A DNA stretch of 64,000 nt from Nocardia niigatensis NBRC 100131 (GTDB taxonomy: Bacteria > Actinomycetota > Actinomycetes > Mycobacteriales > Mycobacteriaceae): contig NZ_BAGC01000003.1 in NCBI RefSeq assembly GCF_000308655.1, positions 62,001 to 126,000 of the forward strand. Reading direction: 5' to 3'. The number at the start of each line of letters is the position of its first letter. Positions within the stretch are counted from its first letter, which is position 1. The position numbers and the translations under genes were made by a program. This document shows positions 18,156 to 26,578 of the stretch, one piece after another. The notes below the pieces were generated by a model. It saw only the letters and a list, made by a program, of their open reading frames with translations. It searched no databases and was not told the origin of the DNA.

Positions 18156-18922
18156 GCCGGACAGCACTCGTCACCGGAGCGGCCAGCGGCATGGGCCGCA
18201 TCGTCGCCCAGCGACTCGCCGCCGCCGGCTGGCAGGTGGCCGCGGTCGACCTGAACGCCGACGGCCTGGCCGCCATGGCCGCGCGCTCGCCCAACACCCA
18301 CACCTACACCTGTGACGTGTCGGACTCCGCGCAGGTCCACGCCGTCGTCGACAAGGTACGCGCGGAACTCGGGACCATCGACCGCCTGGTGCACGCGGCC
18401 GGCATGGCCCACGTGCACGCCTCCGTGCTGGACCACGACGTGGCCCAGATCCGGAAGATGATGGACGTCAACTACATCGGCACGGTCAACCTCTGCCAGG
18501 CCGTCATCCCCGCCATGAAACAGGCCGGCGCGGGCACCGTGGTGCTGTTCGCCTCGCTGGCGGGCTGGCTGCCCTCACCCGGAATGGCCGGATACACGGC
18601 CTCCAAGCACGCGGTGGTCGGTTTCGCCGACAGCCTCTCCTACGAACTGCACGGCACCGGCGTGCGACTGCTCGTGCTGTGCCCGCCCATGGTGGAGACC
18701 CCCTTCCTGGACGCGGTCCGCAAGGAGAACGACACCGTGCTCGGCAATGCGGGCGGCGCGACGCCCGAGAGCGTCGTCGACGCGCTGGAAAAGGCCCTCG
18801 CCAAACCGAAGTCGCCGCTGTTCCTGCTGCCCGGGCAGGCTCGTCCGGCCTACCTGATGCGGCGCTTCCTGCCGAACGTGGCGCGTGCCATCGTCCGGCG
18901 CACGGTGCATCCCACCGAGTAG
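18152..18922 (+). CDS. Short-chain dehydrogenase/reductase
   Basis: 256-residue SDR with GAASGMG at 9-15, AVDLN for NAD(H), HAAGMAH in place of NNAG, FASLAG with catalytic Ser, and YTASK with Tyr/Lys. The C-terminus after the fold (PAYLMRRFLPNVARAIVRR) is amphipathic and basic and may touch the membrane. It is coupled to the ADC-like gene by an ATGA overlap; together they form the last plus-strand unit of the P450/FadD block. Substrate unknown, probably a hydroxy/keto steroid or acyl intermediate. Confidence 0.92.
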   Translation: MSRTALVTGAASGMGRIVAQRLAAAGWQVAAVDLNADGLAAMAARSPNTHTYTCDVSDSAQVHAVVDKVRAELGTIDRLVHAAGMAHVHASVLDHDVAQIRKMMDVNYIGTVNLCQAVIPAMKQAGAGTVVLFASLAGWLPSPGMAGYTASKHAVVGFADSLSYELHGTGVRLLVLCPPMVETPFLDAVRKENDTVLGNAGGATPESVVDALEKALAKPKSPLFLLPGQARPAYLMRRFLPNVARAIVRRTVHPTE

Positions 18923-19003
18923 TTCTCTCCCCGAACGTGGATGCCGGCACGTGCTCCGATCGGCATCCGCACTCGGTGCTGGGCAGCCGGGCTCTGCGGC
19001 TGC

Positions 19004-19041
19004 CCCGCACCGGAAACCGGTGCTCCCGCACCGGAAGCCGG
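19004..19041. repeat. Two tandem copies of a GC-rich 17-mer
   Basis: CCCGCACCGGAAACCGG (19004) and CCCGCACCGGAAGCCGG (19025) differ by one base and are spaced 21 bp, with a partial third copy at 19045. They lie in the leader of the ABC exporter gene; no function is evident. Confidence 0.6.
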
Positions 19042-19136
19042 CTACCGCACGGCAATAATTCGGTGGCGCGCCCTCTCCCCACCAGGCACTCTGAGCTGTC
19101 TGCACTGCTCGAAAGCGACTGTTCGAGAGGGGATGG

Positions 19137-20918
19137 ATGAGTTCGCGCACATCCGCTGTCAGGCTGGTTCTGCGCTTCTACGGCCGGGAGATGGCCCGGC
19201 GCAAGGCAATCACGATTCCGGCCATGCTGGGACCCGCCCTCGGCAATATCTGCCAGCTCTACATCGCGCCGCTGCTGGTCGCGATGGTCGTGGGCAAGGT
19301 CGCCGCCACCGGCGACTCCTCGTTCGGCGCGCTCGCGCCGTACGTGATCGGCTTCGGCACGCTGCTGTTCCTCGCGGAAGTGTGCTGGCGCGTGGGGATC
19401 CACTGCCTCAACCGCCTGGACGCCTACGGCATCGAGAGCCTCTACAACATCGCCATGGACGAACTTCTGGCCAAGGATTCGGCGTTCTTCCACAACAACT
19501 TCGCGGGCTCGCTGACCAAGCGCGCCCTGAGCTTCGCGACCCGGTTCGAGGAGTTCGTGGACACCTTCGCCTTCGAGATCGTCGCCGCCCTGGTGCCGCT
19601 GAGCTTCGCCTCGGTGGTGCTCTGGCGCTACGACCCGATGCTGGTCGTCGTGCTGCTCGGCCTGATCGCGATCAGCGGCGTGGTGGTCGCCCCGCTGATC
19701 CGGCGCCGCCAGCACCTGGTCGACGACCGCGAGGCCGCCATCGCGCGGGTCTCGGGGCATGTCTCCGACACCCTCTCGAACATGCAGGCGGTGCGGGCCT
19801 TCGCGGCCGAGCCGCAGGAGATCGAGGAGCATCGGCGGCGGGTGGCGGTGCAGCGGCGAAAGTCCTTGCGGTCCTGGGATTACAACAACCTCTACATCGA
19901 CACCGCGGTCACACCGCTGATGGTGATCGTGAATGTGTCCGGGTTGCTGATCGCCCTGGGCATCGGCGGCGGTCACGCCTCGGTCGAGGTGATCATGGTG
20001 GCTTTCACCTACTACTGGAACGCCACCGGCATCATGTTCCGGTTCAACCAGATCTACCGGCGGCTGGAGAGCTCCACCACCGAGGCCGCCCAGTTCACCG
20101 AGCTGCTGCTGGAATCGCCGACGGTGCTCGACCCGGCCGAGCCGGAACCGCTGCGCCCCAAGGACTTCGGCATCCGATTCGAGCGGGTGGACTTCGCCCA
20201 CGAGGGCGCGGTGCCGCTGTTCCGCGGATTGGATCTGGAGGTGGCCGGCGGTGAGCGCATCGGCCTGGTCGGCCGGTCCGGCGGCGGTAAGAGCACGCTC
20301 ACCCAGCTGCTGCTGCGCATGATGGACGTCGACGGCGGGGTCATCCGCATCGGTGGACAGGACATCTCGCGCCTGCGGCAGCGGGATCTGCGCAGCCTGC
20401 TGTCCTATGTGCCGCAGGACCCGGCCATGTTCCACCGGTCGCTGAGCGACAACATCCGCTTCGCCCGGCCCGAGGCCACCGACGAGCAGGTGCGGCGCGC
20501 CGCCAGGGCCGCGCACGTCACCGAATTCGCGGACGGGCTGCCCGAGGGCATGGACACCCTCATCGGCGAGCGCGGCGTGAAACTCTCCGGCGGGCAGCGC
20601 CAGCGGGTCGCGCTCGCGCGGGCCATCCTGCGCGACGCCCCGATCCTGCTCCTGGACGAGGCCACCAGCGCCCTCGACTCCGAGAGCGAAATCCTTGTGC
20701 AACAAGCGCTCTGGGAGTTGATGGAAGGGCGTACGGCGCTGGTGGTCGCGCACCGGTTGAGCACGGTCGCCGGCATGGACCGGCTGATCGTGCTCGATCG
20801 CGGGCGGATCGTCGAACAGGGCGGCCACGAGGAGCTGCTGCGCGGCGAGGGTACGTACGCGCAGCTGTGGCGGCACCAGTCCGGCGGCTTCCTGGGCGAG
20901 GAATTGGCCGCCCGCTGA
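19137..20918 (+). CDS. ABC exporter with fused membrane and ATPase domains
   Basis: 593 residues. The N-terminal ~310 residues are a type I exporter membrane domain with several hydrophobic segments, including an opening GPALGNICQLYIAPLLVAMVV helix. The ATPase domain follows: Walker A GRSGGGKST, Q-loop YVPQDPAMF, signature LSGGQRQRVA, Walker B ILLLDEATSALD, H-loop VVAHRL. It would work as a homodimer or pair with another half-transporter; substrate unknown. ATG 19137 has GAGAGGGG upstream. Its position inside the catabolic locus suggests export of a toxic intermediate or lipid, but nothing proves that; no KstR box is seen before it. Confidence 0.93.
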   Translation: MSSRTSAVRLVLRFYGREMARRKAITIPAMLGPALGNICQLYIAPLLVAMVVGKVAATGDSSFGALAPYVIGFGTLLFLAEVCWRVGIHCLNRLDAYGIESLYNIAMDELLAKDSAFFHNNFAGSLTKRALSFATRFEEFVDTFAFEIVAALVPLSFASVVLWRYDPMLVVVLLGLIAISGVVVAPLIRRRQHLVDDREAAIARVSGHVSDTLSNMQAVRAFAAEPQEIEEHRRRVAVQRRKSLRSWDYNNLYIDTAVTPLMVIVNVSGLLIALGIGGGHASVEVIMVAFTYYWNATGIMFRFNQIYRRLESSTTEAAQFTELLLESPTVLDPAEPEPLRPKDFGIRFERVDFAHEGAVPLFRGLDLEVAGGERIGLVGRSGGGKSTLTQLLLRMMDVDGGVIRIGGQDISRLRQRDLRSLLSYVPQDPAMFHRSLSDNIRFARPEATDEQVRRAARAAHVTEFADGLPEGMDTLIGERGVKLSGGQRQRVALARAILRDAPILLLDEATSALDSESEILVQQALWELMEGRTALVVAHRLSTVAGMDRLIVLDRGRIVEQGGHEELLRGEGTYAQLWRHQSGGFLGEELAAR

Positions 20919-20984
20919 CCGTGAGGCGGCGAGGGGAGAGGTCCGTCGCCGCCTCGTCTCCAGGGGGACAGGCCCCGGAATTCC

Positions 20985-21806
20985 CTAGTTGCCCTGGAAG
21001 TTGGGCTTGCGCTTCTCGGCGAAGGCGCGCGGGCCCTCCTTCGCGTCATTGCTGCGGAAGACCGGCAGGCCGACCTTGGCGTCGATCTTGAACGCCTCTT
21101 CCTCGTGCATGCCCTCGGTGTCGCGGATGACCTTGAGGATCGCCTGCACGGCCAGCGGGCCGTTGTTGTTGATCAGCTCGGCGATTTCCAGGGCCTTGTC
21201 CAGCGCGGTGCCGTCCGGCACCACGTGGCCGATGAGGCCGAAGTTCAGCGCCTCGGTCGCGGTGATGTGACGGCCGGTCAGCAGCAGCTCCGCGGCGATG
21301 GTGTAGGGGATCTGGCGCGGCAGCCGCACCGCCGAGCCGCCCATCGGGAACAGGCTCCACTTCGCCTCGGAGACACCGAACTTGGCGCTCTCACCGGCGA
21401 TGCGGATGTCGGTGCCCTGCAGGATTTCGGTGCCACCCGCGATGGCCGCGCCCTCCACCGCCGCGATCAGCGGCTTGGTCAGGCGGCGGCCCTTGAGCAG
21501 GCCGGGCATGCGGGACGGGTCGAACGCGCCGCCCTCCTTCATGCCGTCGTCGGGGCTGCGCTTGTTCATGTTCTTCAGGTCCGCGCCCGCGCAGAACGCG
21601 CCGCCGGCGCCGGTAAGGATGCAGGAGCGGATCTCCGGATCGTTGTCGACCGTGTCCCACGCCTCGGTCATGATCGCCAGCATCTCGCCGGTGAGGGCGT
21701 TCTTGGACTTGGGGCGGTTCATGGTGACGATCAGCGTCGCGCCGCGCTTCTCGACCAGAGCGTGCGGTTCGGTGTTGCTAGGTGTCTCAGCAGTCGCTGC
21801 GGTCAT
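20985..21806 (-). CDS. Enoyl-CoA hydratase, EchA19-like
   Basis: 273-residue crotonase. Oxyanion-hole segments are [16 protein letters not shown] and [40 protein letters not shown] follows, and the end is [16 protein letters not shown]. All of these correspond to M. tuberculosis EchA19 (Rv3516), which hydrates unsaturated steroid side-chain CoA esters and sits next to fadD19. ATG 21806 has AAGGG upstream. The gene is divergent from the aldehyde dehydrogenase; the shared region carries a KstR-like box. Together with the FadD19-like and CYP125-like proteins it points to side-chain beta-oxidation. Confidence 0.92.
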   Translation of the reverse strand: MTAATAETPSNTEPHALVEKRGATLIVTMNRPKSKNALTGEMLAIMTEAWDTVDNDPEIRSCILTGAGGAFCAGADLKNMNKRSPDDGMKEGGAFDPSRMPGLLKGRRLTKPLIAAVEGAAIAGGTEILQGTDIRIAGESAKFGVSEAKWSLFPMGGSAVRLPRQIPYTIAAELLLTGRHITATEALNFGLIGHVVPDGTALDKALEIAELINNNGPLAVQAILKVIRDTEGMHEEEAFKIDAKVGLPVFRSNDAKEGPRAFAEKRKPNFQGN

Positions 21807-21877
21807 CGCCGACCCTTCTTTCCACATGGGCGAACCAGGATTCCGGCACGAAACTACCCCGCGCCGTTGTCCTGAAC

Positions 21878-21891
21878 AATAACGTGTTCTA
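21878..21891. promoter_or_regulatory. KstR-like box between echA19-like and aldehyde dehydrogenase genes
   Basis: AATAACGTGTTCTA matches TnnAACnnGTTnnA except for the first base. It lies in the divergent promoter region of the hydratase and aldehyde dehydrogenase genes. Confidence 0.5.
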
Positions 21892-21903
21892 GTTTGGACC
21901 ATG

Positions 21904-21917
21904 GTGACCGCCGTCAC
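21904..21917. promoter_or_regulatory. Crp-like palindrome before the aldehyde dehydrogenase
   Basis: GTGACCGCCGTCAC has the GTGA-N6-TCAC form of Crp/Cmr sites. The identical 14-mer occurs in the Ms1-type promoter at 52945-52958. It ends 26 bp before the ATG of the dehydrogenase. Confidence 0.45.
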
Positions 21918-21943
21918 GGGCGGCAAGTACTGGAGAGAGTCCC

Positions 21944-23533
21944 ATGAGCACAACGAGTAAGGCGAAGCTTCCGCCGCGCGTCACGGAATCCCTCATCGAC
22001 CGGCTGACCGCGATGGTGACGGCGGGCACGGCCGGCGAGGCCCGCGAGCCCTTCGAGATGGTCGAGGTCTACACCGGCGACGTGGTCGGCTACCTGCCGC
22101 AATCCTCGCCCGAGGACGTCGAGGCCGCCGTCGAGATCGCCCGCGCCGCCCAGAAGGAATGGGCCGCCCGGCCGCTCAAGGACCGCCTCGCCGTGTTCGA
22201 GCGCGCACACGAGCTGATTCTCTCCGAGATCGAGACCATCGCGGACCTGATCCAGATCGGCTGCGGCAAGGCGCGCCGGATGGCCATCGAGGAGGCGTGC
22301 GACACGCCGATGGTCATCGCCCACTACCTGAAGACCGCCGAGAAGACGCTCAAGCCCAAGAAGCGCAGCGGTCCGATGCCGGTCATCACCTCCTCCACCG
22401 AGGAGCACCGGCCCAAGGGCGTGGTCGCGGTCATCGCACCGTGGAACTTCCCATTCGCCATCTCCATGTCCGACTCCACCCCCGCGCTCATGGCCGGCAA
22501 CGGCGTGATCATGAAGCCGGACAACAAGACCGCGCTGTGCACTCTCTTCGGCATCGAACTGCTGCAGAAGGCGGGCCTGCCCCGCGGGCTCATCCAGGTG
22601 GTCTGCGGCGGCGGCCCCGACGTCGGCCCCACCCTCATCGACAATGTCGAATTCGTCATGTTCACCGGCTCCACCGCCACCGGCCGCACCATCGGTGAGC
22701 AGGCCGGGCGCAACCTCATCGGCTGCAGCCTGGAACTCGGCGGCAAGAACCCGATGATCGTGCTCGACGACGTCAACCTCGACGAGGCCATCCCCTCGGC
22801 CGTGTTCGCCGTCTTCGGCAACACCGGACAGGCGTGCATGCACATCGAGCGCATCTACGTGCAGGAGCGCATCTACGACGAGTACCTCCGCCGTTTCGTC
22901 GCCGCCGCCGAGGAACTCGCCGGCAAGATGGGCGCCACCTACGACTTCGACCCCGAAATGGGTTCGCTGGTCTCGGTGGATCACATGAAGCGCGTCGCCG
23001 CGCACGTCGACGAGGCCCGGGAGAAGGGCGCCACCGTCGTCACCGGCGGCAACCCCCGCCCGGACATCGGTCCCGCCTTCTTCGAGCCGACCGTCCTCAC
23101 CGGCGTCACCAAGGACATGGCCCACGCCACCATTGAGACCTTCGGCCCTGTGGTCAGCATCTACAAGTACGGCACCGAGGACGAGGCCGTCGCGCTCGCC
23201 AACGACACCGCCTACGGCCTCAATGCCAGCATCTGGACCGGAAACATCGACCGCGCAACGAAACTCGCCGAGCGCGTCGAAGCCGGCGCTATCAATATCA
23301 ACGACGGATTCGTCACCAGCTACGCCGCCAAGGGCACCCCGTCCGGCGGCGTGAAGCAGTCCGGCGTCGGCACCCGCCACGGCGCGGCCGGCATCCTCAA
23401 GTACACCGACACCATCAATGTCGGCGTGCAGAAGAAGCAGATCATGGCGGCCCGCGCTTCCATGCCGTACGAGAAGCAGCTCAAGTCCACCCTGGTCACC
23501 CTGCGCCTCATGCGCCGCCTGCACCTGGGCTGA
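21944..23533 (+). CDS. Aldehyde dehydrogenase, succinate-semialdehyde dehydrogenase (GabD2) type
   Basis: 529-residue [27 protein letters not shown] site [14 protein letters not shown], Glu in [11 protein letters not shown], nucleophilic Cys in [16 protein letters not shown], and [12 protein letters not shown]. These stretches resemble M. tuberculosis GabD2 (Rv1731) rather than the AldA at 10 kb. It oxidises an aldehyde, perhaps succinate semialdehyde. The N- and C-terminal tails are longer than usual. ATG 21944 follows GGAGAG. The promoter region carries both a KstR-like box and a Crp-like palindrome, suggesting control by sterol and by carbon/cAMP state (inference). Confidence 0.9.
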   Translation: MSTTSKAKLPPRVTESLIDRLTAMVTAGTAGEAREPFEMVEVYTGDVVGYLPQSSPEDVEAAVEIARAAQKEWAARPLKDRLAVFERAHELILSEIETIADLIQIGCGKARRMAIEEACDTPMVIAHYLKTAEKTLKPKKRSGPMPVITSSTEEHRPKGVVAVIAPWNFPFAISMSDSTPALMAGNGVIMKPDNKTALCTLFGIELLQKAGLPRGLIQVVCGGGPDVGPTLIDNVEFVMFTGSTATGRTIGEQAGRNLIGCSLELGGKNPMIVLDDVNLDEAIPSAVFAVFGNTGQACMHIERIYVQERIYDEYLRRFVAAAEELAGKMGATYDFDPEMGSLVSVDHMKRVAAHVDEAREKGATVVTGGNPRPDIGPAFFEPTVLTGVTKDMAHATIETFGPVVSIYKYGTEDEAVALANDTAYGLNASIWTGNIDRATKLAERVEAGAININDGFVTSYAAKGTPSGGVKQSGVGTRHGAAGILKYTDTINVGVQKKQIMAARASMPYEKQLKSTLVTLRLMRRLHLG

Positions 23534-23545
23534 CAGACGTTCCGC

Positions 23546-23584
23546 CACCAGGGGTCCCGGCCGGACAGGCAGGGACCCCTGGTG
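23546..23584. terminator. Bidirectional terminator hairpin
   Basis: A 13-bp perfect stem (23546-23558 with 23572-23584) lies between the convergent aldehyde dehydrogenase and lipoprotein genes. No T-run; hairpin-only termination is common in actinobacteria. Confidence 0.7.
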
Positions 23585-23593
23585 CGTTCCGGT

Positions 23594-24214
23594 TCAGAGT
23601 CGCTGCGCGGTCAGCGACAGCCGGGCCACGCCGATGATATGCGAACCCATCGAGAACGAAGCGACCGTCGGGGTGGTCGCCGCGGGCAGGTCCAGGGTCG
23701 CGGTGTCCAGGGCCAGCACGGAGATCTGGTACGTGTGCGGGCGGTCGCCGGCGGGCGGACACGGACCCAGGTAGCCGGGGACACCCGCGTCGTTGACACC
23801 GGCCACGCCCGCCGTGCCCGCGGTGAAATCGGTTGCGGCGGCGGGGATGTCCCAGTTCATCCAATGCCAGAAGCCGGCGGCCGTCGGGGCGTCCGGGTCG
23901 AACATGGTGACCGCGAAGCTCTTCGCCGCGGCGGGCGCGCCGGACCAGCGCAGGCGCGGGGCGTGATTGGCGGCCGTGCAGCCGAAGGCGCCCGCGTAGA
24001 AGTCGGCCGGGAAGGCGCGATCGGCCGTGGCGTCGGCGGTGGTGACCGTGAACTGGGCGGCCGAGGCGGGTACCACGGCCCGAACCTGAACGGACGGAAC
24101 CGGATTCGAGGCGGGCGTCGCGGTGGGGGAATCCTGGTCGCTGCCACACGCGGCGGCGGACAGCAGGGCCGCTACGACGAAGGTCGCGGAGACGATGCGT
24201 GCTGTGCGATTCAT
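23594..24214 (-). CDS. YbhB/YbcL (PEBP-like) lipoprotein
   Basis: 206 residues. Signal peptide with lipobox LSAAAC, so Cys23 is lipidated and the protein is anchored outside the membrane. A Ser/Thr/Pro linker is followed by the phosphatidylethanolamine-binding-like fold: MFDPDAPTAAGFWHW, and GPCPPAGDRPHTYQISVLAL. Family members are called Raf-kinase-inhibitor-like; their bacterial function is poorly known. M. tuberculosis has lipidated relatives such as LppC. Expressed alone, with a terminator after it. Confidence 0.9.
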   Translation of the reverse strand: MNRTARIVSATFVVAALLSAAACGSDQDSPTATPASNPVPSVQVRAVVPASAAQFTVTTADATADRAFPADFYAGAFGCTAANHAPRLRWSGAPAAAKSFAVTMFDPDAPTAAGFWHWMNWDIPAAATDFTAGTAGVAGVNDAGVPGYLGPCPPAGDRPHTYQISVLALDTATLDLPAATTPTVASFSMGSHIIGVARLSLTAQRL

Positions 24215-24378
24215 GGCGGTTCTCCTCGTCGTTCTGTTGACACGACGAGACTCTCGAAATCCGGCGCCGCCAGGGAGATCGTCCGCACCCTGGTATCCCG
24301 CGTACCACCCGGCCGCCCCCTAGGCTGGCGACGGGAGCCCGGACCTGCCGGGGGGCTCCGGCGAGAAGGAGTGTGAGC

Positions 24379-25236
24379 GTGGACACTACGGCATCCGGAA
24401 AGGAGCTGGGCGCCTTCCTGCGGGCCATGCGGGAGCGGCTGGCACCCGAGCAGGCGGGGCTGCCGAACGTCGGGCAGCGGCGCACTCCGGGCCTGCGAAG
24501 GCAGGAGGTGGCGCAACTCGCGGCCGTCAGCGTCGACTGGTACATCCGGCTCGAACAGGGCCGCGTCGGCACCCCCGGGGCGGCGATCCTGGACGCCCTC
24601 GCAGGCGCCCTGCGCCTCACCGACACCGAACGCGCGCACCTGCACCTCATCGCCCGCGGCGCCCAGCCGCCCGCCCGCCGTCCGGCCGACCCGCCGGAAT
24701 CACTGCGCGCCATCCTCGACGGCCTGTCCACGCTCCCGGCCTACCTGACCGACTTCCGCCTCGACGTGCTGGCCCGCAACACCGCCGCCGCGGCCCTGTT
24801 CGGCCCCGGCTTCGAACCCGGCATCAACGCCGCCCGCCTCACCCTGCTCGATCCGGCGACCCGGGCCACCCAGCTGGACTGGGACCGGGTCGCCCGCGAA
24901 ACCGTCGGCAACCTGCGCCGCAACCTGGCCCGCCACCCAGGCGACCCGCGCCTGCGCGAGGTGATCGGCGAATTACGCACGCAGAGCCGCGAATTCGCCA
25001 CCTGGTGAGACGACCACACCGTCCAGGACCGCAGCCACGGCACCAAACGCATCCGGCATCCGGCCGCGGGCGACCTGACGGTCTGCTACGACAACCTCAC
25101 CAGCCCCGACGGAGCCGACCACAGCATCACGGTCATCACCCCCGCGGACACCGCGACCGCCGCCGCCCTGCGCACCATCCTCACCGACCACGCGGATCGC
25201 CTGGGCGGCACCCGCCTTCGCCCGATCGCCGGCTGA
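24379..25236 (+). pseudogene. XRE/MmyB-type regulator interrupted by an in-frame TGA
   Basis: The first part (24379-25008, 209 residues) has an XRE helix-turn-helix (RRTPGLRRQEVAQLAAVSVDWYIRLEQGR) and most of an MmyB-like ligand domain (LDVLARNTAAAALFG). A TGA at 25006-25008 stops it after FATW. The same frame then continues open for 75 codons with the typical family ending: HGTKRIRHPAAGDLTVCYDNL, then ITVITPADTATAAALRTIL, closing at TGA 25236. One base change (TGG to TGA) would explain it. A truncated protein could still bind DNA. Such regulators usually control an adjacent oxidoreductase; none is beside it here. Confidence 0.85.
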
Positions 25237-25268
25237 GACCGGCCCCCGGAACGTCACAAAACACAAAA

Positions 25269-25294
25269 CCCCCGGCTCTCGAAAGAGCCGGGGG
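25269..25294 (-). terminator. Terminator of tRNA-Pro
   Basis: An 11-bp perfect GC-rich stem (25269-25279 with 25284-25294, loop CGAA). On the minus strand it is followed by TTTTGTGTTTTG, a classic intrinsic terminator 24 bp after the tRNA. Confidence 0.85.
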
Positions 25295-25317
25295 CCGAGT
25301 TGTGTCTCAACCACACA

Positions 25318-25392
<75 letters not shown>

Positions 25393-25457
25393 TGAAGCGA
25401 ACGTGCAGTAGCTTAGCGCACCCGTCGTCCAGACGTTAAATCGGCTGGTCAGATGTG

Positions 25458-26540
25458 CTAAAGCAGGCGAAAAGTGGCGAAGAGCTTACGCGCGAAATCG
25501 GCCGTGACCGAGCGATCCACGCCCGTGTCGGCGACGATCGTCAGCACCAGCGAACCCTTCCCGTCACCGACGCTCAGCGCGAAGGTGTAGACCGAGTACG
25601 TGGTGGCGCAACCGGCGGGGGCGGTGAACGCGCCGCTCGTCTCCAGGAACGTGCCGTGCAGGGTGCCGTCGGTGGTGGCGAGCGGCTGGCCGGCGCCCGC
25701 GTTCAGCGAGGTCCGGGTCGACCAGCCGAGCCGTGCCGCGTGCGCGCCCACATCCGTCGCCGCCGCGGTGGCGTCCGAGATGGAGGAGTTGGTGAGAAAC
25801 ATGTTGGTGCGCACATTGTCCGGGCAGTAGTCGACGCCCTCCTCGCTGAAGCCCGCGGCCGGAATGCTGTCGCTGTCCGTGCCGTACTTGGTCGTGGTCT
25901 GATCGATGGTCCAATCCTTGGGGATGTCCCACGCCGCCTTCATGTCCGTCGGCACGACGACCTGATAGCCGGGGATCTGCGGCGTCAGCGTGGACGCCGG
26001 GGCCGTGGTGGTGGTGCGCGCGGTGGAACCGGCCGGGCCGGTGCTCGAGGTGGGCTTGGCGGTGGTGGCCGGTGCGGCGCCCGTCCCGGAATCGCGCATC
26101 ACGATCACGATCGCCACGACGGCTGCGATCGCCACCACCAGCGCGCCCGCCCCCGCCAGCAGCCACACCCGCCCGCGATTGCCGTCCGGCGGCGGCGCGA
26201 ACCCACCCGGCGGGGCGGCCGGGAACGGTGACGGACCGGCGCTGTACGAATTTGTCTTCGGCGGAAGGGGATTCGGACCGGAGTGATAGGGCGAGGACTG
26301 GTACGGGTTCGGCCCCGACTGATACGGGCTCGGTCCGGTCCGCGGCCCGGGACCCGGGACCACCCCGGGTCCCGGGCTCGGATTCGGCCTGGAGACATAG
26401 GGATTCGGGCCCGGATGCGGATAGGGGAGCTGCGGCGGGCTGGGCCGGGGCCGTTCGGGCAACGGCCCCTCCCGCCACCAGTCCCCGCTGGATGTCGTCT
26501 TCTCCGGATCGATGTCCTGACCGTCGGTTCCATCGCTCAT
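25458..26540 (-). CDS. Proline-rich single-pass membrane protein, paralogue A
   Basis: 360 residues, family not recognised. The cytoplasmic N-terminus (1-125) is Pro/Gly/Ser/Tyr-rich with repeated PNPY/PSPY units. One transmembrane helix follows (VWLLAGAGALVVAIAAVVAIVIV), then a Thr/Ala-rich linker and an extracytoplasmic domain starting PQIPGYQVVVP. That domain has two Cys likely forming a disulfide (VDYCPDNVRTNMFL and APAGCATTYSVYTF) and ends with TGVDRSVTADFARKLFATFR. The neighbour 38 bp upstream is a paralogue with the same order, so the pair arose by tandem duplication. An envelope or ligand-sensing role is a guess. Confidence 0.88.
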   Translation of the reverse strand: MSDGTDGQDIDPEKTTSSGDWWREGPLPERPRPSPPQLPYPHPGPNPYVSRPNPSPGPGVVPGPGPRTGPSPYQSGPNPYQSSPYHSGPNPLPPKTNSYSAGPSPFPAAPPGGFAPPPDGNRGRVWLLAGAGALVVAIAAVVAIVIVMRDSGTGAAPATTAKPTSSTGPAGSTARTTTTAPASTLTPQIPGYQVVVPTDMKAAWDIPKDWTIDQTTTKYGTDSDSIPAAGFSEEGVDYCPDNVRTNMFLTNSSISDATAAATDVGAHAARLGWSTRTSLNAGAGQPLATTDGTLHGTFLETSGAFTAPAGCATTYSVYTFALSVGDGKGSLVLTIVADTGVDRSVTADFARKLFATFRLL

Positions 26541-26578
26541 CGTCGTCGGACCCCCTGTCTGACGAGTCGTGCCGCCGC

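Noticed and set aside
15705..18167. An 820-codon open frame on the minus strand
   Set aside because: Antisense to the FadD19-like and ADC-like genes, which have clear motifs; shadow frame.
25006..25008. TGA as a selenocysteine codon in the XRE gene
   Set aside because: Family members have no Cys/Sec there, no SECIS-like hairpin follows, and the codon is one change from TGG.
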